A stretch of 64,000 bases of DNA from Cristatella mucedo (lineage: Eukaryota; Bryozoa; Phylactolaemata; Cristatellidae): assembly GCA_009760855.2 (NCBI GenBank), contig WPIO01000033.1, positions 1,528,501-1,592,500 on the forward strand, given 5' to 3'. The notes beneath the pieces are model-generated. The model did not search any database. It saw nothing but the letters and a program-made list of their open reading frames with translations, and was not told where the DNA came from. Each line of letters opens with the position of its first letter. Positions within the stretch are counted from its first letter, which is position 1. A program made the translations under genes and the position numbers. Positions 1 through 12,600 of this stretch are shown here, piece after piece.

Positions 1-429
1 CAACCCAGCTTCGGTAACCATTCAGACAGGTGAATGACCTCAGACCCACCCCCTTCAAGCCAAGTTACTCATGGACAACCTACGTTGCAATCTGATTGAT
101 AATTGGCCGTTTTGCAATGTCGATCCACACTGTGGAAAACTCCTTGCCAGGGTTGGTGTTGATGCTGCTTCTACAGGACAGGATGTGGCAGCTATACTTC
201 CCTTGAATTCTGGCAGTCCTTGCCTCATCATGCTCCTTCATTCACTTTGTCTTTCTCTCTCTCTCTCTTCCCTTACTCCACATCGTCATCTTATTCTGCT
301 CAAGTCAAATTGCACGTTCGTTAAATCAGTAGGCAAAGTAAGATGTAGGTTTAAGACATCCTGCATTTAGCAGAGGGTATAGAAGTGCCAGTCTTATGAC
401 CTCCAGTTGGGATGTAGTTCCTGGGTGTT

Positions 430-582
430 AGCTCAGGAGGTGAGGTGCTCTTCACCACCCAAGTTGTGGGTTCGAGTGCTGCAGAGCAGTGGGCAATCCT
501 GTATTTCCCATTGCAAGTGGTGTTGATAGCCGTTAAGGCTCCTCTGTCGTCATACAAATGAGGCTGTTAAATCAGCTAACTT
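430..582 (+). mobile_element. SINE-1 copy (tRNA-derived)
   Basis: The copy contains a B-box-like gggttcgagtg, then the shared body ending in ggctgttaaatcagcta. It is the most diverged of the seven copies. Confidence 0.65.
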
Positions 583-734
583 TTTTCCTTAGTTCGAGGA
601 CAAGCTTTGTGCCCACTCATGTCGTGCAGCCCAGTGAGCAGCAGCTCTCTATTTATGCAAGTTATCTGTGGTAGAGGCATGCATTCATGTCACTGCTGAA
701 CTAGTTCCTCACTTGGAGAAGTGAGTTTGAGTTT

Positions 735-1255
735 ATGTTAATTATAAGAATGATAATAATAATGAGATATGTGTATAGTCCCCTAAGAGAACTGAATCTC
801 TTTCTAGGCACTTTACATATGCTGTAAAGGAAGCATGTCAATCGGTTAATAATGATATGCATAGTATCAGCAGGCATATGCATACAAAGGACAATTCACA
901 TGGACCCAGCAAATGCTTTGAGGAGCAGATGGGTTTTAGCTTCTTTTTTAAATGTCGTCAAGTTAGGAAATGTCGTAGCATCAGTCGAAAGTGAGTTCCA
1001 GACTTTGGGAGCACGTCTACTTCAGGCACGGTCTCCAAAGGATTTGAGGTTGGTTTGGGTCACAGCTAAACGATTTGAGTCAGAAGAGCAAGTGGTATGA
1101 TGCCTAGCCTGATTTGGAAGTAGTTCGAATAGGTAGGCTGGGGCAAGAGACTGGAGGGATCTAAAGGTGCGTGACAAAACCTTGAAGTCGATACGCTGCT
1201 TGATGGGGAGCCAGAGTTAGTCTGTGAAAAATGGTATAAGGTAGCAACTGCTACA
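735..1255 (-). mobile_element. LINE-A 3' fragment (CR1/L2-like)
   Basis: In reverse this shows the end of the reverse-transcriptase ORF in several broken frames. The family's 3' hairpin-like tail follows (aagtgcctagaaagagattc with a ttctcttagg partner) and a run of AAT repeats. Confidence 0.75.
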
Positions 1256-1759
1256 CTTATGACCCTGCAGAGTACATTGTAAATTAATTATTATTAATGT
1301 ATTGCTAATGGAAATGTGTTATTATTTTTATTATTATTATTGTACCTTATTTAAGAGCCAACCATCTCATGAGAACATCTAGCACTAAAAAGAAAAGACA
1401 TGTCATGTTGACCTCGGATGTCAAAACCACGATCTCCTAAACCAAAGGTGCCACTGATACCAGCTCATCTATTTTGCCGACCTATACCTACACATCAAGT
1501 CTGCAGTTGATGCCGAGTTGATACAATTGGCACTGACAGCCTTTTGAATCATTACTGTGCATATTAGCCGGTTTGATGTTTAATGCCAGGCTATGAATGC
1601 AAATCAATGTTAGCAAGCGTATTGTGTTCTTTAATGTGGACACACGAACTCTAAACATATGGCTGGAATAATTGACTTTGAACTGCTACTTTAAGTGGCC
1701 ATACTGTTGTATTTCTGTCTAGGATTTGGAAATATTTACTGCAATGTCTAACTAAAGAT

Positions 1760-2440
1760 CTTACCACCTCCATGATTCTGTCTCGACTCGACTACAGTAG
1801 CTCAATATTGACAAGGGCTGCTAAAAGAAAGTTAATATGCCTCTCCAATTGGTGCTTATTATATGCCGTTAGGTTAGTCTTTTTAATTCCTAGAATCTGG
1901 TCGTGTGTATCCGTTGTTAAAGAGTTGCTATAGCTCTCAAGTTATCAAAGATAACTTCTTATTCATGGCCAAAAGTCCCACTAAAGCTTAGCTGTTTAGT
2001 GCATAGTTCACTCATACGCGAATTGTTCAATGGTGACACTAGTTTGGGCCTCCTTGTGCTTGCAGAACAATAAAATAGGCTTCCCTTTCTTTTGCTTCAA
2101 GACCGCTGGCTACAGAAGCTTTTGCTCTGCAATTCTTAGACTATGGAGCCCTCTTACACAATTATTATGCTACGACATATTCTCCCCTGCTGCCGACTGT
2201 GGCACATCCTTTCCAGCCTTCCTGCTACTCACTTCTTTAACTGCCCATCTGCCTCAGCTATGCTGCTCATTTTCTCTTGTTTCGTGAGATAAAGTCTTTT
2301 GGCAACTGTATGCATACCTAAAGCCGATTCAGCTTTGAGTGTGCGATAGAAAAATTTCCGGTTTGACACCTATTTATTCTTTTTGTGACTTCGTTGAATT
2401 GAAGATGGAGATATATTACATTAATCGCAGTTCTTTCGGC
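1760..2440 (+). mobile_element. LINE-B 3' fragment
   Basis: The stretch aligns by eye with 12400-12730: acatattctcccctgctgcc, then cagctatgctgctcattttc and cgtgagataaagtc. It is the 3' untranslated end of the family whose reverse transcriptase is visible at 11390-11740. All frames are broken. Confidence 0.65.
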
Positions 2441-2479
2441 ATACTCAATAAAGCCCTTATAGTTAGTGCTTTACTCTGC

Positions 2480-2970
2480 AGCTAGGCATATCTTTCGCGA
2501 ACGGCTCAACATCTATATTATATGTCATCTCATTTACCTGCACTGGTTCCCGATCAAGCATTGTATTGACCTTTATAGTGTTGTCACTCAGTTATAGGTC
2601 CTTATATTATCTGGCTCGAGCCTACCTGCCCGAAGTTCCCTATTAGGCTAAACATCGTACCACCAGCTCGTCTTACTCAAGCAGGGTAGCTGTGCCTCTA
2701 ACTTACCTCAAATATTTTAGAGACAGTGCCTTTAGCTCCCACGCTTCCAAAGCTCACTGAGAAATGACATCACGGAAATTCCGGGCTTGACAAGAAGCTA
2801 TACACATACCTGGTCCTTTTAGCATTTGCTGGTTTCGGTGGATTGTACTTTATGAGCTTACGTAACTGTCACATGTATGTTATCACTAATAAATCGACTT
2901 TCTTCCTTTGCACCCTATGAAAAGTGCTTAGAGAGAGACTTAGTTCTGATAAGGTGCTATGCAAATGTCA
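2480..2970 (+). mobile_element. LINE-A 3' fragment
   Basis: Decayed codons correspond to the HWLP and Tyr-Leu segment of LINE-A (ctgcactggttcccgatcaa, ggctcgagcctacctgccc). The tail is agtgcttagagagagactta with aaggtgctatgcaaatg. Confidence 0.65.
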
Positions 2971-3280
2971 ACTTATTATTGCTATTACAATGATGTTGTT
3001 GCTAAATGGCTGACTTGTTGTAGCTTTGTATTCCTGAAAACGCCCTTGCACAAAATTAAAATAAGTATCCATTGCAGGCACACCCGAGAGTTATACTTAT
3101 ATCTCTGGTTTACATTGCTGGGCTTATTCATTAGAAGCTGTGGTCACCAAACATGACAGGGTTTTGTATTAGTAACCACAAATTGCACTGAGCAATGTGG
3201 AATTCGATAGGTCTAATATTATTTTAAGTTCACTAAGCACCATGGTCCTAGTCCAATATTAAGGTGGACCTCTTCACAAG

Positions 3281-3458
3281 GTGAGCCGTGATGGCACACT
3301 AGGTAAGGAGGTTCCTTTCACGACCTCGGTCCCGGGTTCGATTCCTGCGGTGGGCGATTCTTTATCGCCACTGCAAGCGGTGGTGATAGCCATAAAGGCT
3401 CTTCTGTCGCTATACAAAAAGATGCTGTTTAATCAGCTAGGATTTATTTATTTATTTA
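3281..3458 (+). mobile_element. SINE-1 copy (tRNA-derived), near full length
   Basis: The head gtgagccgtgatggcacac is followed by the pol III B box gggttcgattcc, a body with tagccataaaggctcttctg, the 3' end ctgtttaatcagctag and a short ATTT tail. It serves as the reference for the other copies. Confidence 0.8.
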
Positions 3459-4032
3459 AGATGAATTTTTGGTTCATTTCCTGAAGCAGTAATTCTTAAA
3501 TGCAGTTCTATTTCTTCGGGGTTGCCTGTGAACTGTCAGTCCTCGTGCACTTTGTCTGAACACTGAGCATTCACATTTGGTGTAGGACAGGTAGAGTTTT
3601 GGCTGCCTACCAAAATACTCCATGATTATTACCATTGAGTTTGGCCACTTGCTTTGGTGTGTATATCAGTGCCAAAGTGTTTTCGTGATCGGCATGCTTG
3701 TAAACGTCGCTATAATAATTCATGTAATGCTGTGGAGACGACACCTCTCCTGCTTCCGAATCTGCAGTCCTATCCAGCAGTCCTGCTTGTACCTTAGTTA
3801 GATCTTATGAAGCCACACTTATTCTGCTTATCGAAAAGATGGAGACATCCCATACTGTGAAAGGGAAAAGAAATTGGTTGATTCAGCACCCTCGCTTACA
3901 TAGCAGCAGAAGAGTGTTAGCGGCCAGCATCCCACTTGCTTTGGGCATTTAAGGATAGCCTGGTGTAGGACTCGAACCCAAGACTGGGTCATGTGAGACC
4001 ACCTTACCCCTCAGCTATATTTTTCATTCCAG

Positions 4033-4128
4033 GAAAATCAGAAGCCCGACGATACAACTGCCGTCACAAGACGAGAGTTTGTGATGTCCTTGATGACAAC
4101 ACCAACTAACTGTGAGCTACGGTGCCAG
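4033..4128 (+). CDS. KCTD9: KCTD9-like exon (linker before pentapeptide repeats)
   Basis: The exon is 32 codons in phase 0, with acceptor cattccag and donor CAG|gtgagc. It ends in NCELRCQ, which in the family is followed directly by the first pentapeptide repeat. That repeat is supplied here by the exon at 5249. No ATG-started ORF covers it, so it is easy to miss. Confidence 0.85.
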
Positions 4129-7100
4129 GTGAGCCCAGCAGGTCCTCCATATGCAAATTTGTAAAGGAAGTGCATCTTGCATCAACTAATCTTAATAGCT
4201 ATTCATTCGAGAAATGAATGCTTTCTACCATGCTGTTGGTAAAGGTGTGATGTGGTCAATCATACGTCGTGAAAAAGGTTCACTCCTTTGCTTGACATTG
4301 GATTATGCATACTTTTCCTTCGTATCATTGCTTGGCAATAGGGGGTTACATTTGCACTAGTACTAAGTGACTGGCCCTTCGTTCATGCTAGTCAAAGATC
4401 TCTTTCATTAATTTAGGTACTTGGAGTCATTCGAATACAGATTCACTCCTTGCAGTGTAATAGGTTACAATATGAATATGATGAATCTGATATTCTAAAG
4501 GTTTGTGTTGCCTGGTGCTGTATTTAAGCATCCCTAGTTGCTTAACTATTATGTACACAATATAGCATCTTGTTCAATCTTCCATGGTGCAAGTGTTTGC
4601 AGCTTTTTAACTCAAGAGGATGTGAATTGGTATTTATTCGAATAAATGACTTATCACCTAGCTCTTGTACCATGGTTAGTTTCTACTAGCACATTTCGAA
4701 TTGACATTCTTCTGGAATGCCTTCGGAAAGCAAGAAAATTTTACTGTGCTCCATAGTGAGGTTAAAGAAACAAAGCCAAAAAGATCGTGTAGTATAGTTT
4801 GTACATCGCGAATGTGCTGTCACTGTTCTGCATGAGTGATGGTTTCCAGTATTCGCTTACAATTTGTGAGCACTAGAAGTTTCTTTAGGAAAGGTCAAGC
4901 AAAATTGACAGTGTCATCTAGTTGATGCCTGAACCACCATTTCCTTCTAGGTTGTTCTGGTCTACTTTGCTTTTTCATAATACCGAGATGGTCTATGCCA
5001 CTCATTTGGGGCTGTGCAAGTCATTAACGTACTATGCCGTGTAAAGTCTGTAGTTCCCAGTTTGTGTGTGCAGGTATGCCACTTGATGCTATAGGACACT
5101 GCATTTTGATAGCATTTAGTCTTTACGACAGAATCATTCCGTCTTATTGTGGTGAACATGTAAATAAAATGACCTTCCTTTCATTTCACCAATCACTGTG
5201 TGCTGATCTTGAAGTAATCTGCTGTTGCTTATGAAATGCCTATTGCAGGGCTTAAATTTTGCTGGAGCTGACCTGTCAAAGCTTGATCTTCGTCATGTCA
5301 ACTTTAAGTATGCAAATTTGCGACACGTCAATCTGTCAGGTGCTAATTTATCTTACTGCAACTTCGAGAGATCGGATCTTTGTGGTGCAACACTGGACGT
5401 ATGTCAAGCTTGTTTGCTAATGTGTTTACTGTTCCGCGTATACCTGAATGGACTCTGTGTAGTGCATGCTAACGTTGGCTGTACTTGTCTAAAAATTACA
5501 GGGAGCCACGCTGCTCGGGGTAAAGATGCTGTGTACCCAGCTCGACAATGCATCCTTGCGAAGCTGCAATTTCGAAGACCCGGCTGGCTGTCGGGCCAAT
5601 ATGGAAGGTAGCTGAAGTGCAGCAATGGTCGGACATCATTGCATCAATCTTGTGCAATGACTACTATTTGTGTACTACTTGTGATTACTAAGATTACTAG
5701 TGTCTGCATCGACTATGCCGAATTTTTTTTTGAAGGAGCCAGCATGAAAAATGTCAACTTAGAGGGTAGCCGCATGGCTAGTGTCAACCTACGCGTTGCC
5801 ACAATGAGAAACAGTAACTTGCAGAATTGCGACCTGCGCGGTGCAGTCTTAGCTGGAGCAGACCTTGAGGTAGGCACATTTTCATGACAAATCTCACTCA
5901 ACTGATTGTAAGTAAAATGGAAAATATTCAAGCCTCTGTACGGCATTGCTTTCAATTAGAGCTCTTTCTTCTCACCCTTAAACATCCGATTTGAGTCTTA
6001 TATTGGTTCATTCTAGTCCTTATTGGTCAGTCCATATAGTGTCAGAGCTAGTACCTCTTCATTATGCATGCTTTGTGTTCTTCGTCTTAGCAAGCATCGT
6101 TTTTTGTATTGATCGTGTGACTATTCAACTCATTGTGTCCACAGCCGATCAAGCTTCTGCATACAGTCGAATGGATGAAGGGTCGGTTAATTCTTTGATC
6201 TGCTGGTGCAAGTTCAAAGGCAATCCAGCTAACCTAGCTTTGGTACTGGTAAAGTGGCTACCTGATCATGCAATCAGAATGACTGCAGAACGGCAACTGT
6301 TTTAATAGCTAGATTGAATAGCTAGGTTTCAAGTAGGCCTGTAATACTGGTGTGCTCTTGGCTCTGGCTATTTAAATGAGCTTTGATGGATTGCTGGAAG
6401 ACTGACGAAGCAGTGAATAAGAGCATTGACGTTCGTAGGAGCTGTTGTTACGATCAATAGCTCGCTAGTTCAACTGCACAACAGATAGTATCATTTTCTC
6501 CTGGCAATGCAACATTGCTATTTCATTCACTGATGATATATGGGTCTGCTTGCAATATGGTGGGTTGAATGTACTTGGATTTAGATATCTGTAATGCAGG
6601 GCAAAGTGATAAAAAAACTAGCTCACTGCCTGTGGACTCGCCTCGCAGAGTCATAAGTCTATGGCACCACTCCCGGAAGTACTGGTCGCCATCTTGCCTA
6701 ATGCCGTAAGGGTGCCCAGACTTTTTCATTTTAATTAGTAGGGATGAAGCCATTTCGTCATATTCAATGCCGACATCAAACTATGTTGTATCCTTAAGAT
6801 TTGCTGTAGTTGGATACATTATAACTCGACATAAGATTGTTGCTTGTGGAAATCTCTGATTGGCACACGTCGGCTTCGATCAGCTGACTAGTGCCAATGG
6901 CTTAGCAGTCCAGAAGAGTTTATATGTGCCACATCGTGTTGCTGGCATGTAGCTTATCACTTTAACCGTTGCTTTACAGAACAGTCCCAAAAGAGGTGGT
7001 AGTTTCAGTGTGAAACACTTATATTTTCTGGGTACGAGCACTAATTTGCCACCGACTACATATAACAAGTGCACTTTAAGATCTCGGGAGGCTGATGACA

Positions 7101-7548
7101 AAATCTGTTGGCAGATGCAGTCTTGATTTTAGTGTTCAACTATAAGGGGTTTCCAAAACTTGGGACGTTGACTCAGGATATGAGCAAATGCATATCCGAA
7201 TCCTAGCCAGCTATTAGGTGTTGTCCTTAATAGCCAAATAGCCTTTTGGGAGTGTTCTATAAGGAGGCATGTACTAGGTTAGTTAAAGTTAAACTAACTG
7301 ATACATTCCAAGACTGCACACAAGCATGAAATGTATGTACAGCAACTGGGTTACTTAGCTTTTAGAGGCTATGCTTGCATACCATGCTTGTCAATAGGCA
7401 TATGAATAACTCAACCCTTCGGTTTTTACAGAACTGTGATATGTCCGGGTGTGACTTGCAAGAAGCCAACTTACGTGGTGCTAACCTGAAAGGAGTGGCT
7501 TTTGAGATGATGCTCAATCCATTACACATGTCTCAAACAGTCAAGTAA
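4033..7548 (+). CDS. KCTD9: KCTD9-like protein, C-terminal part (5 exons; 5' end missing)
   Basis: Coding exons are 4033-4128, 5249-5398, 5502-5607, 5736-5869 and 7432-7548, joined by GT-AG introns with continuous phase. They encode about 200 residues. First comes a linker ending RREFVMSLMTTPTNCELRCQ, then pentapeptide repeats of the A(D/N)Lxx type (GANLSYCNFE, GAVLAGADLE), then the terminus LNPLHMSQTVK and a stop. This linker, repeat block and terminus match my memory of animal KCTD9. KCTD9 is a BTB-domain adaptor with a right-handed quadrilateral beta-helix of pentapeptide repeats, thought to serve Cullin-3 ubiquitin ligase. The BTB and N-terminal exons were not found in 1-4032 and are inferred to lie further upstream. 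Identity of the fragment is firm; the ligase role is family knowledge. Confidence 0.9.
5249..5398 (+). CDS. KCTD9: KCTD9-like exon, pentapeptide repeats
   Basis: Fifty codons lie between acceptor tattgcag and donor gtatgt. The exon has consecutive five-residue repeats such as LNFAGADLSKLDL, NLRHVNLSGANL and SDLCGATLD, with the central Leu or Phe expected of the beta-helix. Confidence 0.92.
5502..5607 (+). CDS. KCTD9: KCTD9-like exon, middle of repeat domain
   Basis: Acceptor attacag and donor GAAG|gtagct bound 35 codons plus one base. The translation contains LLGVKMLCTQLDNAS and SCNFEDPAGCRANMEG, matching the KCTD9 family segment around NFEDPxG. The phase joins exactly to the exon at 5736. 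Confidence 0.88.
5736..5869 (+). CDS. KCTD9: KCTD9-like exon, pentapeptide repeats
   Basis: The exon has 2 + 132 bases and ends in phase 0 at donor GAG|gtaggc. The translation runs ASMKNVNLEGS, NLRVATMRNSNL, LRGAVLAGADLE. The NLRVAT motif is a recognisable KCTD9 signature. Confidence 0.92.
7432..7548 (+). CDS. KCTD9: KCTD9-like terminal coding exon
   Basis: After acceptor tttttacag the frame reads NCDMSGCDLQEANLRGANLK, then MMLNPLHMSQTVK and TAA at 7546-7548. This is the conserved KCTD9 C-terminus. The intron before it is about 1.56 kb (5870-7431). Confidence 0.93.
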   Translation, partial: NCDMSGCDLQEANLRGANLKGVAFEMMLNPLHMSQTVK

Positions 7549-7913
7549 AATCGTCCGACTGTCGCAGGTCAAGCTGAAGTACAACACTGAGCAGAACTTA
7601 TGATGCTTCGGAATTCCATGCAATCAGTTAAAATGCTGTAGATCTGAGGCGCTGCCAGTCTGGCACACCCTCGGTGACATGGCCGATTTAGCAGGCATAC
7701 AAGTCCGTCGGTAATGTGATTTTTATGCAAAATTTGATCTTTTTTGAGCGCCTAGTTAGCACGCTGGCACTGAGAGGCTTGCACTGACAGCCGTAGTGCT
7801 ACTAAAAGCAAGAGGGGTGCAAGTAACAATTTCTTGCAACTCAAGTGAATGCTACTAGCTAATTAGGTGCATCGCCATGTCATTTATTAGTCAATTCTCA
7901 TGTTCTATATTTG

Positions 7914-7919
7914 AATAAA
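7914..7919 (+). terminator. Candidate polyadenylation signal of the KCTD9-like gene
   Basis: AATAAA lies 366 bases after the stop codon and is the first such hexamer I see downstream on this strand. Further AATAAA hexamers occur near 8083-8110. Confidence 0.55.
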
Positions 7920-7998
7920 AGGGTTATCACACAGAGTCTGGACGATATTCAGGCAAATGCTGAGTGACATAAACGATAAATAGAAACCTGTTGCTTAC

Positions 7999-8004
7999 TT
8001 TATT
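7999..8004 (-). terminator. Candidate polyadenylation signal of UVSSA
   Basis: AATAAA on the - strand lies 211 bases after the UVSSA stop. It sits about 80 bases from the KCTD9 signal on the other strand, so the two genes end tail-to-tail with almost no spacer. Confidence 0.5.
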
Positions 8005-8214
8005 TAAGCCGAGGGCTACATTTCAACCATGCGCTTGTGATTCTGTACATGTGGACGAGATATGGCACCAAAGAGTGCTTTGAATAAATACACACCATTT
8101 TTGGAAATAAATTACTACTACGCTTATGCTGCCTCTGGTCAGCATATGAGAAGAGGCTTCAACCTTCGGGCATGTCGTGCCGAGTCGCAGACTTAGGTCT
8201 GACCAGCATTGCCG

Positions 8215-8314
8215 TCATTGCGAGAAAGTCGAAACAAATGTGTGGCAGAACTTGTCTTTGTGCCTAGTACTGTCCAGTGTATCCATGGCTTCGGCAACAC
8301 GCTGAACAGCACTT
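8215..8314 (-). CDS. UVSSA: UVSSA exon 10 (C-terminus)
   Basis: After acceptor ctcttgcag the frame reads [20 protein letters not shown], then [12 protein letters not shown] and TGA. It aligns over its whole length with the conserved UVSSA terminus. The terminal Asn-Tyr-Ala-Leu-Asn of the human protein is not kept. Confidence 0.88.
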
Positions 8315-9559
8315 CTGCAAGAGTAACAAACCTGGATAGGCATTTTCCTACCCTCGCTGTCACAGGACGTAAAATCATTAGAACAGCTTTATCGGCTGAT
8401 AATTAGCAAATAGCAGTAGGAAAAGGAGCACCGTGCTGCTTGCATGGCCTGCACTCAGTGCCGACTAAAGGTGCTAATCCTGAACAAGTTTAAGTGCATC
8501 TCAATGAACAAATAGTGCAGCACTCCGACGTGTGCACATATAGAATCATGGTCTGAAATCGCGAGGTATCTTACCTGTTCAGAACTTTGCGTTCTAGCCG
8601 ACTCCTCGATGTTTGACTAACTGCTTTAATGTTGGTCAACTTGCTAGTGGTGCTTGCCTTGCTACGCTTCTTTCCCTTCTGCACTTTTAAGTCGAGCCCA
8701 GTGGCGGCCTTGATCTCGGCAAGGAGCGTCGGATCCTGCCACTCAGGCACTGCTGCATGGCCTGCTTAAATAACCTCAAAACTAGCACGTGAAACCAACA
8801 GATTCCAACAACCGTGTATTAATAACGATAGCTGCCAACAAAGCCAAAGCACCAGCCTAGACCACTGAGAATGCATAATTGGGTGAAAGTGGTGATAGGC
8901 AAAACATGATCACCTTAGCATGTCCAACAGCAAAATAGCAAATGTAATCAGTTGAAATAAATCCTCGTAGTATGGCTGCAGCTGCAAGGGGAGTTGCTAA
9001 TCCATTCGGCTAGTAATCAGATTTGTATAGGATTCCAGGGTTGCTGAAGTTTCACAGCATGTGAAAATATTCATTCAGAGCCCAAAAACAAACACATGTG
9101 CTGTTGGTGTGTGTGTGTGTGTGTGTGTGTCGAGTGTGCTGTCGCCTCACAATGATTCTTCATGAACTTATCTGGCCTGGCCATGCCACAAGCTTCTGTG
9201 TCGTTTCTTCAGCTGTAGCACATTCCAGTGTCTGAATTATAATTAAATGGTCGGCTACTGATGTCTGTCAAACAACCTGCCTCAGACGCCTGTAAATATC
9301 ATCCCATAAACGTTCTTTTGAGTTCGGATTAGGCGACTGACTGGGCCTCTTCATCAGCACTACACCGGATTTGTCAAAAAAGTACTTAACTCACGTTATA
9401 AGCTGTTCTGATTCATTCAATTTCTGCAGCCTTTAAGTCTCAAGCTATAGATCATCTAGCTGTGCATTTTGAAGCTGCATTTTGAAGCTTCATTATCACT
9501 AGTGAAAGTGGGAAGAAAAACTTATGTGAGATGAAGAGATACAGATAAATATCAAGTAT

Positions 9560-9621
<62 letters not shown>

Positions 9622-12600
9622 ATATAGCAGCGTGAGTGTGGATGGCAGCTGATTCAGCTCCTTCCCCTATTGATGCGGGTTCTGCTGGCCAGCCGAGTTA
9701 GGTACAACAAACGGAGCTTTATGCACACACAAGCACACACAAAACGCATGTCCACAACGTGCACGTAAGCACACCAAGACACTTAGTGTGCTAGCATATA
9801 TCGAGTCCGAATGGATGCCCAAACGAATACGTCACAACTGGCAACTGGACAAGGCAGCCAGACCAAAGAGAAGTATTTGTGTTGCACATTCAGAGCACAG
9901 GTCAACAAAAAGCATATCTATACAGCTAAGCTCAGGTAAAGCACCGATTTAGTGGTGGTATCTGTGGGGCGACTACCATGATCTGGTGAGTATTTGCCAG
10001 CAATTTGTTACATGTCGAAAAGCTAGTACTGAATGGTTGACAATGGAGCTGGGGCTGGATGATACATTTCACGTGTGAAAAAAAGCTGCGGCTTCCTCAC
10101 AACCCCTCCCCTCTCCTAGTATGAGCAGCCTTCTTTTCTCGCTTCGTGAGCGAAATAGGACTCACCGGCTAAGGTGCCACCGGTGGGCTCTGGTTACCCG
10201 TATACCAACCGAGATGGTCATTGCTATACAATTCTAGCAGTTTCGTGATCCAGTAATTAGAGAATGCCTGATGCATGGAAGTGCAAAGAGAGGGTACAAG
10301 CTTCAGTGCAGCCATCGATTTAGTATCCAGTCTAGCAACCGGCTGGTGAGGCTGATGACTCGGCTTTAACAAACCAAGTCGTCGGCCTCACAAGACGGTT
10401 GCTAGCCATTGCCTAAACGATGAGTTCAATGAGTAACTGGGCATGCACATGAGCTTGAGTTACACCTTCAGCGATTGCTCAGCAAAGGATTTCAGCTTTG
10501 CTTTTAACGTATGAACAAAAGGATCCATAGTCTACCCAGCCAGCCAGCATGGACAGAGCAACGACGGCTTGGAGCGTAGGTCATTTACTTGCCTTGCTTG
10601 GTAGCATCAATGCTTGTCTCACCAGCAGCCGGTGTACCATCAGGATTTCTCGCTATTATTTTTCCATGGAAAGGGCACTGCAAGCAAACATTATTGCTCA
10701 AAGCTGTGCTTTCACTGTACGCCTAACCAAGCTAATATTCGTTTCATGAAAACGACCCAATACTACACTGCTAAACGGAACACTAGTAGCAGGCAGACTG
10801 CTTTAGGCAAAAGTGGAGCCGGCCAGTCGATGAGTGGCCCCTGTTCACTTTACACTATTGAGTAGCCATATAGATGGGCAGCAATGTATTTTTGAGTGCA
10901 TAATGGCTCCTTCGGTCCGTTAAGAGATTGTTGCTTCATGTCGAATCAATCGTGCATGACTGACTGAAACTCGGCACATTTCGGCAAAGGATATGATGCT
11001 AAGAAAGCTGAGAATTATAATTAAACAGAAAGATAATCGATGTAAAAACTCGCGTGTTTCATTCACGCAGCGCCGGGGCAGGCAACCGTCATTCATTCCA
11101 TTTCTTACCTTGAACCTGTCCATCCGGTTGCATAGCTTTCCGTTTGGTAGAGGTGCACCACAAGCTCGCTCAACAGGCACAAACATGCCTGAGAATTCGA
11201 TGGTCCTTGTCCGGTACAGCTCATGTGCCACCTAAACGACAAGGACAACGCAGCCTAGGGCAATATATTGCTGCAATCAAGGATTCTGATTGAACGACGA
11301 TAATACACCTGTGCAAAGCTGCACCGAACGCTTAACTTATAAAATGCATGCTCTCCACAGAAACTGCTCTCCTCCGTGTAACCAATGACATCCTATGCAG
11401 CAACGATGACATGGATGTCACTGCACTAGCCCTGCTGGATCGATCAGCTGCATTTGACTTTATTGATCACGATATCCTAATTGAATAATTGAGAACAACG
11501 ATCGGTCTGGAAAATGAGGCACCGGCTGTGGTTCAAACCGTACTTGTTCAATCCGTGTCGTATCAGGTCTCATCCACCAGACCAGTCAAGTGTGGAGTCC
11601 CACAAGGGTCCATCCTCGGTCCCTTGCTGTTCTCCATTTATATAGAAACTCTGGGAAAATATTCGAGCCCATGGAATGGGCTATAACTTTTTATGCTGAC
11701 GATACTCAGCTGAATTTGTCGCTTAAATCTCCGGAATCGCGGCAGCAGCTGATAAACTGAACGCTTGCCTTGCTGATATTCGATCCTGGATGTCAGCAAA
11801 TTTCCTTGAACTTACCGACAATAAAACAAACTGCTACAAACAGGACACCCCAAGCAGGTGGCTGGACTGCAAGGCCTTGCTTATCTATCAGGTGATGCTT
11901 TCGTGTGACGGGCACTGTGTGCTCAGAATTTAGGTGTCGTCTTTGACAACTTCCTGAATTTTGAAAGCTTCATTAAGAAAACTGCCTCCGAAGCTAGCCA
12001 TCATGTCCGATCCTTATAAACATTAGAGTCTGTCTACCACAGTGGCTTGCAAAAAATTTAACTAGCTCCCTGGTTCAGTCGGCTAGAATGTTGCAATTCC
12101 ATTTTGGCTGGGCTACCTGAAAATGCCACAAGGCCACTGCAGCTGGCTATGAATATCACTGCAGGGCTAGTTTGCAAACAACAGAGGTTTGACCACGTGT
12201 TCCCTTTGCTGAAGGTGCTTCGATGGCTTGTGTTGGATCAATTGATCCAGAGTGAAGTTCTTAAGCTGACCCACAAGGCCCCACGGCTTGGCTCCTTCCT
12301 ACCTAGCTGAACTGCTGCACCTATTTCATCCTCATCATGCCCTCAGGTACTCAATAAACAATAAACTAGCTGTTTCCTTCCTTCTCTTATAGACCGTTAG
12401 CGACAGAGGCTTTTGCTCTGAAGGTCCTATACTGTAGAACTCACATCCACAATTCGTATGGAACGACATATATTCTCCTGCTGCCGACTGTAGCACATCC
12501 TTTCCAGTCGTCCTGAGCTGCTACTGCCTTGCTACTCACTACCTCAACTGCCCTCCTGACTCAGCTATGCTTCTCACTTTCTCTTTGTTGCTTGAGATGA

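Noticed and set aside
3281-3360. A functional tRNA gene
   Set aside because: A B box is present but no complete cloverleaf forms, and the same sequence recurs seven times with a common non-tRNA body, which identifies a SINE.
1-4032. Search for the BTB and N-terminal exons of KCTD9
   Set aside because: No frame resembles a BTB domain or the KCTD9 N-terminus. Only SINE and LINE fragments are recognisable, so the 5' exons are taken to lie upstream of the window.
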